From Gluconobacter sphaericus NBRC 12467 (GTDB taxonomy: Bacteria > Pseudomonadota > Alphaproteobacteria > Acetobacterales > Acetobacteraceae), in contig NZ_BJMK01000012.1 in NCBI RefSeq assembly GCF_006539125.1, forward strand, positions 1 through 51,647: a DNA stretch of 51,647 nt, given 5' to 3'. Every line of letters begins with the position of its first letter. Positions within the stretch are counted from its first letter, which is position 1. The position numbers were made by a program, and so were the translations under genes. Below, one piece after another: positions 35,791 through 43,747 of the stretch. Below the pieces are notes generated by a model. It was given only the letters and a program-made list of their open reading frames with translations, ran no database searches and was not told the origin of the DNA.

Positions 35791-36652
35791 CACCCAGCGC
35801 CTGCTCCACCGTCTGAAGAATGCCATGAACCCAGCCCTGCCAGGATTGACCCGGTGGCAAAGTCTCCCCAATCGCCACGACCGGCAAGCCCACAGCCTGC
35901 GCCCGGTCCACCAGCCGGTCGATCTGCGGCGAGTGAATGGCCGGATTGCTCATCAGCATCCGCACCTTCCGCGCGTCAACCAGCATATCAACCTGTGCCA
36001 CATCGCGCGGCGACGGCTCCGCATGGTTCATGATCGCAAGCGCAAAATTCTCATCCACAACCGCCAGCCCCGCATCCCGAAGCAACGTCTCTCCGACCGG
36101 CTCCACCGCCGCCACGGGCACGGCATCATGACGGGCCTTCATCGCCGCCAGACGATCCGTCACTCCGTCCAGTTGCTTGCGGAATGCCGCCAGCCGCTCC
36201 GCCACGTCCGACGCCGAAATTCCCGGCTGATGCGACAGTCTGTCCGCAAAGACCTGCGCGACTTTACCTACCGCGGCCGGATCGAGAAAGAGATGCGGAT
36301 TGTCGCCGGGCCGCCACCCCGCCAGAGACGCCACCACGATCCGCTCCGGCACGGAAGCCGTAAAGGGAAGCGCCCAGTCGTCATAGGTCGCGCCATTCAC
36401 CACCGCGATGGTCGCTCCCGCCATGGCGCGCGCCATGGAAGGCGAGGGCGTCAGATCATGCGGATCAATCCCCGGCGTCGCCAGAAGAGCCTGTGTCTGC
36501 ACATCCCCCCCCCCGATCTGCGCCGCCACATCGCACCAGGCCGCTTCAACGCACACCACACGCACGGGGGGCTGCGAAGGTTCGGCCTGAGCAACGGCTA
36601 CAGGTCCTGAAATCAGTGCAGCCAGCAGAATAGCTGGAAAAAAACGCATCAT
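35777..36652 (-). CDS. znuA: Zinc ABC transporter periplasmic binding protein
   Basis: Cluster A-I metal-binding lipoprotein-like or soluble receptor of about 291 aa. Signal peptide MMRFFPAILLAALISGPVAVAQA. Metal ligands expected for the family are visible as GIDPHDLTPSPS (His), DNPHLFLDPAAV (His), and NHAEPSPRD (His). The characteristic acidic/His-rich zinc loop of E. coli ZnuA is absent. First gene of the operon; a Zur-type palindrome lies 31 bp before its start. Confidence 0.88.
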   Translation of the reverse strand: MMRFFPAILLAALISGPVAVAQAEPSQPPVRVVCVEAAWCDVAAQIGGGDVQTQALLATPGIDPHDLTPSPSMARAMAGATIAVVNGATYDDWALPFTASVPERIVVASLAGWRPGDNPHLFLDPAAVGKVAQVFADRLSHQPGISASDVAERLAAFRKQLDGVTDRLAAMKARHDAVPVAAVEPVGETLLRDAGLAVVDENFALAIMNHAEPSPRDVAQVDMLVDARKVRMLMSNPAIHSPQIDRLVDRAQAVGLPVVAIGETLPPGQSWQGWVHGILQTVEQALGDGRQ

Positions 36653-36681
36653 GGTCCTCAGGGCAGGGGTCAAGACCTTGG

Positions 36682-36701
36682 TGTTATAAAGTAACATTTA
36701 C
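36682..36701. promoter_or_regulatory. Zur-type operator upstream of znuA
   Basis: On the minus strand the sequence AAATGTTACTTTATAACA matches the gammaproteobacterial Zur box GAAATGTTATANTATAACATTTC at most positions; the central GTTA...TAAC is symmetric. Placed 30-50 bp before znuA, it should repress the operon when zinc is sufficient. Seen: the palindrome; inferred: the regulator. Confidence 0.8.
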
Positions 36702-36727
36702 GGCCTGACCATCCTCACCGGACCGTC

Positions 36728-37147
36728 TTATCCCCGACGCAGATAAAGCGCCGCCGCAGCAGCCACCACCTTACGCTGGTAATCCAGATTGAGCGGCAAC
36801 GTCCGGGAATGATAATCCCCGATTGCCTTCATCAGATTGCCATGCTCGTCATCCAGCGCCCTGCGCAGGATCATGGCCGCCGCCGCAATGTTGAAACACG
36901 GATCAAGCGCCAGTCGCGCCGCAACCTGCGGCACAGGCTGATGGATCATGGACGCGATGGGCAAAATCCAGCGCGAATTGATCTGCATGAGCCCGATATC
37001 AACCGACCCGTCCGTATTCGTGCTGACATGACCCATCGTCCCGCCCTCGACCCGCTGGATCGCAGGCAGAATGCGCGGCGGCAGCCTGTAATGCAGGGCC
37101 GAAGCCAGCATGCAGGCCAGCAGACTAGCAGCCATGTTTACGGACAC
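36728..37147 (-). CDS. Lytic transglycosylase domain protein
   Basis: 139 aa. IQRVEGGTMGHV contains the catalytic Glu, and GSVDIGLMQINSRW is the SLT substrate-binding motif found in VirB1-like and other small transglycosylases; YHSRTLPLNLDYQRKV follows. A short hydrophobic start (NMAASLLACMLASA) could be a signal. Start: GTG at 37147, or ATG at 37135. No type IV secretion genes surround it, so a general cell-wall role is more likely. Confidence 0.8.
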   Translation of the reverse strand: MSVNMAASLLACMLASALHYRLPPRILPAIQRVEGGTMGHVSTNTDGSVDIGLMQINSRWILPIASMIHQPVPQVAARLALDPCFNIAAAAMILRRALDDEHGNLMKAIGDYHSRTLPLNLDYQRKVVAAAAALYLRRG

Positions 37148-37242
37148 AACGCTGTTGAATCATGGTCTTGACCCTAGCATCGGACGCCCGCGCCTGCCAT
37201 CCTGCCCCCTTCAAGATGGCCACACAGGACAGGAGGACAAGC

Positions 37243-37719
37243 GTGCAGGACACATCCGCGACCCTGACACTGGACGCTCTCAGCATTTCCTATGAACGCC
37301 ATGTCTATGATTACGATCCCTCGGCCGGAAAACTCGGTGTGGCCGCAGCCGCAGCACTCGGCCTGTCGCCAGATCATGTCCTCAAGACCCTGATGGTGCA
37401 GATCGACGGCCGCCCTGCCTGCGTCGTGCTTCCCGCAGACCGCGAACTGGATTTCGCCCGCGTGGCGCAGGCCTTCGGCGGCCGGAAAGCCAAGATGCTC
37501 TCGCGCCCCGATGCCGAACAGCGCACTGGCTACCGCATCGGCGGCGTCAGTCCCTTCGGACAGCGCAGCACCGTCCCCACCGCCTTCGAACAATGCGGCA
37601 TGGACGGCCCACCCGTCGTCATCAACGGCGGAAATCAGGGTCTCCTCATCGAGCTTTCACCCCAGGATGCCCTGACTGCGACGAACGGCATCACGGCCGA
37701 TCTCGTCAAACCGCTTTAA
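37243..37719 (+). CDS. YbaK/EbsC-type aminoacyl-tRNA deacylase
   Basis: 158 aa. The YbaK family hydrolyses mischarged tRNA, notably Cys-tRNA(Pro). Matching features: AAALGLSPDHVLKTLMVQIDGRPACVVLPADRELD (K in HVLKTL is the family lysine), GGRKAKML and GYRIGGVSPFGQR. GTG at 37243 is chosen because AGGAGG lies six bases upstream; ATG at 37216 is in frame but lacks such a site. Stands alone after the transglycosylase. Confidence 0.87.
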   Translation: MQDTSATLTLDALSISYERHVYDYDPSAGKLGVAAAAALGLSPDHVLKTLMVQIDGRPACVVLPADRELDFARVAQAFGGRKAKMLSRPDAEQRTGYRIGGVSPFGQRSTVPTAFEQCGMDGPPVVINGGNQGLLIELSPQDALTATNGITADLVKPL

Positions 37720-37770
37720 ACCATCCAAAACCGGACGGTCGCGAACGCGAGCAACCGGAACACGGATGCC

Positions 37771-38208
37771 TCAGAGCAAATTCTTCGCGTGACTGAGGAC
37801 CATGTTGCAGACTTTTTGCTTCATCTGCCCCTTCAGGCTCGATAGCGAGAACGCATTGCTGCCCCCAGTCAGAAGCTGCCCCTGCTGACCAGCCTTGTAA
37901 TCGCTGGACGACGTCACACCCTGCTTGCCGGTCAGGCTACTCAGAGCCGAGGTCGCGCCGCTGCCGCTCAGATAGTTATTCTGCACACAATAGGTCAGAA
38001 CACCGGCGACATTGCCCGTACTGGCGGAAGAGATATTCGGCAGCATGCTGCTCATCATGCCGGTGCCATCGGTCATGCCACTCATGCCCGACATGCCGCT
38101 CATGGCATTGCCCGCACTACCAACGCCCGGAATGGACTGAGCATGCGCCGACGACACAACGAGACCAGCCGCTGCAAGAAACGCGAAAATACCGTTTGAG
38201 TAACGCAC
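37771..38208 (-). CDS. DUF2501-type exported protein (YjjA-like)
   Basis: 145 aa with a signal peptide (IFAFLAAAGLVVSSAHA). The mature part begins with a Gly/Ser/Met repeat (MSGMSGMSGM) and ends with KQKVCNMVLSHAKNLL, the conserved end of the DUF2501 family. Two cysteines (TYCVQNN, KVCNM) may pair. Function unknown in all members. Confidence 0.8.
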   Translation of the reverse strand: MRYSNGIFAFLAAAGLVVSSAHAQSIPGVGSAGNAMSGMSGMSGMTDGTGMMSSMLPNISSASTGNVAGVLTYCVQNNYLSGSGATSALSSLTGKQGVTSSSDYKAGQQGQLLTGGSNAFSLSSLKGQMKQKVCNMVLSHAKNLL

Positions 38209-38564
38209 CGTATTTCTCCTTCAGAGAACGTTCAGGGCAGCACCTGCCAGAATTCATACCGCCCCTGAGGTTACGCTAACATAGGTAGACAGCAGGTCCA
38301 TCCTTATCGTCTCAGCAGAACTCCCGCGCCGCACCATAGATTATGGTAAAATGAACTGGCTAGCACTTACGAAACGCTCGCCTTACCAGACGCATCAAAC
38401 CGGTCGTTTCACAGAGCTCTCTGGTCAGAATCCATGAAAGGAGGCATGTTGAATTCCGGTCTGCACCCGACTGCCGTATGGGAGCTAAAATGCCCGCATC
38501 AAAAAGTTGCGATCCGCTAAAACGAAACTGAAACAAAGATTTAAATTTCGGGGAAAAGTAAAAC
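38209..38564. other. Intergenic region before tRNA-Ala
   Basis: About 355 bp between the DUF2501 gene start and tRNA-Ala. It should contain the DUF2501 promoter near 38215-38290 and the 3' end of the tRNA transcript. No gene, clear terminator or repeat is seen. Confidence 0.4.
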
Positions 38565-38640
38565 TGGTGGAGCCAATCGGGATCGAACCGACGACCTCCT
38601 GAATGCCATTCAGGCGCTCTCCCAACTGAGCTATGGCCCC
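38565..38640 (-). tRNA. tRNA-Ala (anticodon GGC)
   Basis: 76 nt with encoded CCA. Minus strand begins GGGGCCATAGCTCAGTTGG; anticodon arm CCTGA-ATGGCAT-TCAGG gives GGC; T arm has GGTTCGATCCC. Discriminator A. Reads GCC/GCU codons. Confidence 0.97.
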
Positions 38641-38683
38641 ACATGTTTCAAACGGCCCCTTTGGGACGGTGCCGGATGAGGGC

Positions 38684-38712
38684 GGTATATCGTCATGATT
38701 TCGCCCTGACAA
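38684..38712 (-). promoter_or_regulatory. Sigma-70-type promoter of tRNA-Ala
   Basis: On the minus strand TTGTCA and TATACC are 17 bp apart, and the -10 box ends 43 bp before the tRNA. It overlaps the intergenic space next to maf. Confidence 0.65.
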
Positions 38713-38730
38713 GCCCGAAAAACAGATTTT

Positions 38731-39342
38731 TTAGACCACAAGGACCTTCAGTTCCCGCAGTTCCTCCAGCAGCGGCAACAGCGGTAGTCCCATCACCGCA
38801 TCCTGCGTGCCTTCAACAGCCGAAAAAAGCTGTATCCCCGGGCCTTCAAGCCGATACGCCCCTACACAAGACAGGATCGCCAAGCCTTCCCTCTCCAGAT
38901 AGACCTTCAGAAAATCCTCAGAGAAATTCCGCATCGTCAACCGCGGCGACGCCAGATGCTCCCAGATTTTCTCGCCCCCCTTATAGAGAACGACAGCCGT
39001 GCGTAGGACATGCGTCTGCCCCCGCAGACGACGCAGATGCTCCGCCGCTTCTACCACAGACCCGGGCTTGGCAAACGCCACTCCATCCAGATCAAGGATC
39101 TGGTCAGCCGCAACCGTGAGCTCATCAAAGCCCATATCCCGTGTCGCAAGGTTCGCTTTTGCATCCGCCAAGGCAATCGCCGTTTGAGAAAGCGTATGCC
39201 CCTGCTCTTCACAGGACTGCCGCAGCGTCTCCTCGTCGAGGTCGACCGGTCTGGTCTGTACGACCAAGCCCGCATTTTCAAGCAGCGTGCGCCGGGCTGA
39301 AGAGCCACTGGCAAGAATGAGGGAAGTACTGAAAGAGGTCAT
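38731..39342 (-). CDS. maf: Maf-family nucleoside triphosphate pyrophosphatase
   Basis: 203 aa. LILASGSSARRTLLENAGL is the Maf phosphate-binding start, with DLDE, KANLA and TVAADQILDLDG (catalytic acidic region). Maf proteins hydrolyse non-canonical or modified NTPs. It diverges from hemE across the probable replication origin; maf and hemE flank oriC in several alphaproteobacteria. Confidence 0.93.
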   Translation of the reverse strand: MTSFSTSLILASGSSARRTLLENAGLVVQTRPVDLDEETLRQSCEEQGHTLSQTAIALADAKANLATRDMGFDELTVAADQILDLDGVAFAKPGSVVEAAEHLRRLRGQTHVLRTAVVLYKGGEKIWEHLASPRLTMRNFSEDFLKVYLEREGLAILSCVGAYRLEGPGIQLFSAVEGTQDAVMGLPLLPLLEELRELKVLVV

Positions 39343-39695
39343 GAAGTACGACTCCGTACTATCGACTGTTGGAATGGGGACGAGTACTGCGGATCACTCG
39401 GTGAAGAGATTGCGTCAGTACTGGGGTACATGGGGATAGTACCTGCCCTTACGAAAGGAGTACCGAGTACCGTGGATTATACGATACACCAGCCGGAACT
39501 GGGGGTTGTACACAGCCTCTCTGTGGGCAATTCGGGATTGAATCCGCGACTCCCATGCAAACTGCGGCCTCCAGAGTTGTACACAGTGTGAACAAGATGG
39601 GGTACATTTTCAGAAAGCCGGGTACCCCAGTATCCACAGGGTTCATCTTAACCTCCAGCATTTCTTTCTTTTTTCTTTTATGATTAGTGGGCGGC
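39320..39695. other. oriC: Probable chromosomal replication origin (oriC) with GTAC array
   Basis: A 353-bp gene-free interval between divergent maf and hemE. DnaA-box-like 9-mers: TTGTACACA at 39506 and 39577, GTATCCACA at 39630 and, on the minus strand, TTGTTCACA at 39587-39595. The last three are close together and precede a pyrimidine/AT-rich tract (39659-39685) that could be the unwinding element. Three GANTC sites (39350, 39540, 39548) suit CcrM-type methylation. GTAC occurs 13 times between 39326 and 39625, about ten times chance. By eye the plus strand is C-rich to the left and more G-rich just to the right. In Caulobacter and Rickettsia the origin lies next to hemE. Confidence 0.75.
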
Positions 39696-40757
39696 ATGAT
39701 TTCGGAAAACGCACCTTCCTCACTCTCATCAAAACCGCTTCTGCGGGCTCTCCGTGGTGAAGCTGTCTGGCCACCTCCGGTCTGGCTCATGCGTCAGGCA
39801 GGCCGCTATCTCCCCGAATTTCGCGCCATGCGTGACCGCGCCGATTTTCTGACCCGATGCATGACCCCGGACATGGCCACCGAGCTGACGATCCAGCCGA
39901 TCCGTCGCTACGGCATGGACGGCGCCATCCTTTTTTCCGACATTCTGATCTTGCCTTGGGCCATGGGTCAGTCCCTTGAATTTATTGACGGTCGGGGTCC
40001 CGTTCTTGGCGCCATCCGCTCCGAAGCCGACCTCGCCCGGCTCGATCCAAAACGCGTACAGGACGCCGTCGCACCAGTGCGCGAGACCTTGTCCCGCCTC
40101 GCCAAAGAGCTTCCCGACGTTACCACGCTTCTGGGCTTCGCAGGCAGCCCGTTCACGGTCGCCTGCTACATGGTTGAGGGCGGTGGATCGCGGGATTTTG
40201 CCGAAACCCGCCGCATGATGCAGACCAACCCAGGCCTGTTTGATCGCCTGATCGACACCCTGACCTCGAGTACCGCCGAGATGCTCTGTGGCCAGATCGA
40301 AGCAGGCGCAGAAGCCGTGATGCTGTTCGATTCCTGGGCAGGGATTCTGCCGCCCTCCGCCTTCCGTCGCTACGTGATCGAGCCGACACGCCAGATTGTC
40401 GAGTACATCCGCACCCGTCATCCCAAGACTCCGATCATCGGTTTCCCGCGCCTTGGCGGTATCATGGTCCGGGAATATGCGCAGAAAACCGGCATTAACA
40501 CGCTGGCGCTCGACACGGTCGCCGATCCGGCACAGATCTCCGAACTGCTGGCCAAAGCCGTCCCCGGCCTGACGCTTCAGGGCAATATGGATCCAATGAT
40601 CCTGTTCTCTGGCGGTGAGAAAATGATCCGTGAAGCCCAGGCTATCCGGGACGCGATGCGCGGAAAACCTCATGTTTTCAACCTCGGACATGGTGTCATG
40701 CAGCACACGCCGCCCGAAAATGTTGCAGCCCTCGTTGAGGCGGTACGCTCCGTATGA
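39696..40757 (+). CDS. hemE: Uroporphyrinogen decarboxylase
   Basis: Heme pathway: four decarboxylations of uroporphyrinogen III to coproporphyrinogen III. 353 aa. PPVWLMRQAGRYLPEFRAMR near the N-terminus is the family signature with the active-site Arg residues; also FSDILILPWAMGQ and GFAGSPFTVACYMVEG. ATG at 39696 preferred over GTG at 39687. It leads hemE-HAD-hemJ; heme supply matches the many c-type cytochromes of this organism. Confidence 0.97.
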   Translation: MISENAPSSLSSKPLLRALRGEAVWPPPVWLMRQAGRYLPEFRAMRDRADFLTRCMTPDMATELTIQPIRRYGMDGAILFSDILILPWAMGQSLEFIDGRGPVLGAIRSEADLARLDPKRVQDAVAPVRETLSRLAKELPDVTTLLGFAGSPFTVACYMVEGGGSRDFAETRRMMQTNPGLFDRLIDTLTSSTAEMLCGQIEAGAEAVMLFDSWAGILPPSAFRRYVIEPTRQIVEYIRTRHPKTPIIGFPRLGGIMVREYAQKTGINTLALDTVADPAQISELLAKAVPGLTLQGNMDPMILFSGGEKMIREAQAIRDAMRGKPHVFNLGHGVMQHTPPENVAALVEAVRSV

Positions 40758-41458
40758 CCACCGCTCTGGACCCAGCAGGCCAACTGAAACTGGTCATTTT
40801 CGATTGTGACGGCGTCCTCGTGGACAGCGAAGGCCCCTCCTGCCGGGCTACGGCGGAATTCGCCCGCTCCAAGGGGGTGCCCATTTCGGACGACGAGGCG
40901 CATAAGCGCTTCGCGGGCATGGCGTTGCCGCAGGTCGTGAAAGAACTCGAGCAGGAACTTGGCCATTCCTTGCCCGATGAAACGGCATTCAAACTGCGCG
41001 AAAATCTCGTACAGATGATGCAAAAAATCGCAGAACCTGTAGGTGGAGCGCTCAAAATGCTGACAGATATGCGGGCTTTGGGAATGCCGGTCCGGGTTGG
41101 CTCGAATTCTTCCATCCGGGAGATGGACGCCAAGTTCGATCGTACCGAAATGTCGCAGTATTTCCCGGAAAACCGCGTACATTCCGCCAATGATATGGGA
41201 TGCCCGAAGCCTGCACCGGATGTCTATCTGTACGCTGCAAAAGCCGAAGGCATCCTGCCAGAAAACTGTGTTGTGATCGAAGACAGCGATACTGGAGCAG
41301 AAGCCGCCTGGAAGGCTGGCATGGCCTGTGTGCTTCTTCGCCCCAAAGACATGCCTGCCCCGCCCTTCTGGCCCGTCGAAGGTTCGGTCCGTATCGCCCA
41401 TCTGGACGAGCTGGTACCGCTGCTCCGCCGGACGCTGGAAAGCCAGAAACCCGCATGA
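40754..41458 (+). CDS. HAD-superfamily phosphatase (beta-PGM/Gph-like)
   Basis: 234 aa. Motif I FDCDGVLVDSEG, motif II GSNSS, motif III K in GCPKPAPD and motif IV VIEDSDTGAEAA. The cap is the helical C1 type. Similar enzymes act on phosphoglycolate or sugar phosphates; substrate unknown. It overlaps hemE by 4 bp and hemJ by 4 bp, so it is tied to heme genes by transcription only. Confidence 0.9.
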   Translation: MTTALDPAGQLKLVIFDCDGVLVDSEGPSCRATAEFARSKGVPISDDEAHKRFAGMALPQVVKELEQELGHSLPDETAFKLRENLVQMMQKIAEPVGGALKMLTDMRALGMPVRVGSNSSIREMDAKFDRTEMSQYFPENRVHSANDMGCPKPAPDVYLYAAKAEGILPENCVVIEDSDTGAEAAWKAGMACVLLRPKDMPAPPFWPVEGSVRIAHLDELVPLLRRTLESQKPA

Positions 41459-41901
41459 CTGACTTTCTCGCGACGTATCAGAGCTGGATCCTGTCCCTGC
41501 ACATCATGGCGTTCATCGCTTGGATGGCCGGGACATTTTATCTCCCGCGTCTGTATGTCTATCACTGTCAGGTGGTACCGGGTTCTGACGAGAGCGAGCG
41601 GTTCAAGGTCATGGAGCGCAAGCTTCTGCGCCAGATCATGACGCCCGCCATGATCGTGACGTTCCTCGCAGGCGGTGCCCTGGCCTCCATTCCCGGACTG
41701 ATCGACTGGAATGCGAGCTGGTGGTGGACGAAGCTGATCTGCGTCTTCGGTCTCGCAGGATTTCACGGTGCCTGCGGAACATGGCGTCGCGGTTTCGCCG
41801 AAGACCGCAACCAGCACCAGGAAAAATTCTACCGCATCGCCAACGAAGTCCCCACCATCCTGATGATGGTCATCGTCATCATGATCATCGTCCGCCCTTG
41901 A
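41455..41901 (+). CDS. hemJ: Protoporphyrinogen IX oxidase, HemJ type
   Basis: 148-aa integral membrane protein with four or five membrane segments. LHIMAFIAWMAGTFYLPRLYVYHC has the conserved His, MERKLLRQIMTPAM and WWTKLICVFGLAGFHG follow. HemJ oxidises protoporphyrinogen IX to protoporphyrin IX in most alphaproteobacteria, linking electrons to the respiratory chain. Third gene of the hemE operon; ATG overlaps the HAD stop. Confidence 0.93.
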   Translation: MTDFLATYQSWILSLHIMAFIAWMAGTFYLPRLYVYHCQVVPGSDESERFKVMERKLLRQIMTPAMIVTFLAGGALASIPGLIDWNASWWWTKLICVFGLAGFHGACGTWRRGFAEDRNQHQEKFYRIANEVPTILMMVIVIMIIVRP

Positions 41902-41915
41902 GAAAGATCCCGAAT

Positions 41916-41997
41916 AAAAGTTTTTGGGTGTCGCCTTTTTTCAAAAAGGTGACGGTCTTTGAAGCTTTTTGAAAAAAGCTTCACCAAAAACTTTTTT
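41916..41997. repeat. Nested inverted-repeat element (terminator-like)
   Basis: Outer arms AAAAGTTTTTGG (41916-41927) and CCAAAAACTTTT (41984-41995) enclose two hairpins: GTCGCCTTTTT/AAAAAGGTGAC (41930-41953) and GAAGCTTTTT/AAAAAGCTTC (41961-41982). T runs follow. It separates the convergent hemJ and SDR genes and can terminate both. The compound structure resembles dispersed intergenic repeats of acetic acid bacteria (recollection, not searched). Confidence 0.75.
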
Positions 41998-42002
41998 GAC
42001 TT

Positions 42003-42974
42003 TCAGATCAGGCCGTATTTCACGCCGGTCATTTGTTCCGAGACGGTCCACAGACGCGCGGCCAGTTCGGGTACATGCGCCAGAGCCGGAAGCCCCGCAA
42101 TTCCCGGAACACCACGGCGCTCCCCCGGTCCCTGCGGACCGTAATAGCTGCCGTCACGCGCCTGCGGGCTGGCAAGGGCATAGAGCAGCGGCCACGCGCC
42201 TTCCTCGACGGTTTGCCCCATGGCGTGAAACACCGGCCCGGCGACACTGCGCGCCAGACTACGCATGAACCGCGCGGCCTTGTTCGTGGATTGGTCCAGA
42301 TTGCCGTTATTTGCGACAATATCGCTTGCCGCCCAGCCTGGATGCGCCGCACGCGAGTGGATGGGCCAGGGCGCTTTAGCGGACCGGCGGCTCAGTTCGA
42401 GCGCAAACAGCAGGTTGGACAGCTTGCTCTGACGATACCGCACCATCGGATTGTAGGAATGACGCGCATTCAGATCACCGAACGGGAGTTCCCCCTTCAG
42501 CGCCGCCAGAGACGCCACCGTCATGACCGTTGCATTTCCCGCCGCCAGTAATGGCAGCAGCCGTCCGGTCAGAGCGAAATGTCCGAGATGGTTGGTGCCG
42601 AACTGCAATTCGAATCCGTCTTTCGTCGTCAGACGCGTTGCAGGCCCCATGACCCCAGCATTGTTCGCCAGAAGATGGATCGGCTCGCCCCGGCTGCGCA
42701 TCGCGGACGCAAACGCCTCGATCCCGGCCAGAGACGCTAGATCCAGCAGTTCGAACCGCGCTTTGACGAACGGCACGCGCTCATGAAGCCGTGCTAGCGC
42801 CGCCTGTCCCTTGTCATGACTGCGACCGCTCAGCACGATTGCAGCGCCCTGTTTCGCCAGCCCGCAGGCGACCTCGAACCCCAGTCCCCCGGTCGATCCG
42901 GTGATGAGCGCCGTCTTTCCGTCCAGACGTTCAAGAGAGTCCGTGGACCATGCGGGAGCGGCGGGCTGTGTCAT
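42003..42974 (-). CDS. Short-chain dehydrogenase/reductase
   Basis: 323 aa. Rossmann start ALITGSTGGLGFEVA, LLANNAGVMG, and catalytic YRQSK near residue 179-183. Overall it is most like the retinol-dehydrogenase/WW-domain-oxidoreductase-like SDR group, NADP-dependent. Substrate unknown. Faces hemJ across the nested repeat. Confidence 0.88.
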   Translation of the reverse strand: MTQPAAPAWSTDSLERLDGKTALITGSTGGLGFEVACGLAKQGAAIVLSGRSHDKGQAALARLHERVPFVKARFELLDLASLAGIEAFASAMRSRGEPIHLLANNAGVMGPATRLTTKDGFELQFGTNHLGHFALTGRLLPLLAAGNATVMTVASLAALKGELPFGDLNARHSYNPMVRYRQSKLSNLLFALELSRRSAKAPWPIHSRAAHPGWAASDIVANNGNLDQSTNKAARFMRSLARSVAGPVFHAMGQTVEEGAWPLLYALASPQARDGSYYGPQGPGERRGVPGIAGLPALAHVPELAARLWTVSEQMTGVKYGLI

Positions 42975-42997
42975 GACGTCTGTCCTTCCAGTCTGTG

Positions 42998-43639
42998 TCA
43001 GCTCGGTTTCTTGTCCACACGCGATTCATCGCGCTTTTCGTCTTCCTCGGCCTGCCGGAGCGCCTCATCCGTCAGGCGCTTCTCGTTCTTCTTGAGAAAA
43101 ACGAGCGCCCCGATCAGACAGCAGACTCCCACGACCGCCATGGCGATCCCGACCGGCCCGGTGATTTTCTCGATCTGCTTGCCAAGCTCATAGGTCACAA
43201 AGGCATAGCCACCGGCCCAGCAGATGCCACCGAGTGCATTGAAAAATAGGAACGAATGCCAGGGCATCCGGTTCGCTCCTGCCAGCAATGCCACGAACAC
43301 GCGCAGCACCGCGACGAAACGCCCCAGAAACACGACGATCCCGCCATGCCTGCGGAACAGATACCGCCCCAGCATCAGCCGCTCTTCGGTCAGACCGACT
43401 TTCTGGCCGTGCTTTTTCAGAATGCCGTAACCGAAGTGATGGCCGATCAGATAGCCGATATTGTCGCCCATGATGGCGCCAAGGACGGCCGCGAGCGCGA
43501 TCCAGCGGATTTCCAGATGATGGGTGCTACCCGCGTAGAGCGAAGCGGCGATGATGACGCTTTCTGCCGGAAGAGGAAGGCCCATGCTCTCGAACATGAC
43601 GGTGATGCCGACGACGCCATAGCCATACTGCACCAGCAT
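42998..43639 (-). CDS. DedA-family membrane protein
   Basis: 213 aa with several membrane segments. YGVVGITVMFESMGLPLPAESVII is the DedA start (Glu and PxPxE-like motif), then GDNIGYLIGHHFGY and FLGRFVAVLRVFVALLAGANRMPWHSF with the conserved Arg. DedA proteins act as lipid (undecaprenyl phosphate or phosphatidylglycerol-type) transporters. Start at 43639 chosen; the frame stays open for 200 residues upstream without similarity. C-terminus is highly charged. Confidence 0.88.
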   Translation of the reverse strand: MLVQYGYGVVGITVMFESMGLPLPAESVIIAASLYAGSTHHLEIRWIALAAVLGAIMGDNIGYLIGHHFGYGILKKHGQKVGLTEERLMLGRYLFRRHGGIVVFLGRFVAVLRVFVALLAGANRMPWHSFLFFNALGGICWAGGYAFVTYELGKQIEKITGPVGIAMAVVGVCCLIGALVFLKKNEKRLTDEALRQAEEDEKRDESRVDKKPS

Positions 43640-43747
43640 GTGATCGAGAAAATGACTGAGATGAAACAGTGTCCTGGTCCTGTTCAAGCTGTGGCGGAAG
43701 AGAGTGCCACCGGCTACGATACTACGGCATCGGAGACAGGATGAGAA

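Noticed and set aside
38485-38712. Minus-strand frame containing AIAQLGERLNGIQEVVGSIP
   Set aside because: Translation of tRNA-Ala sequence, not a protein.
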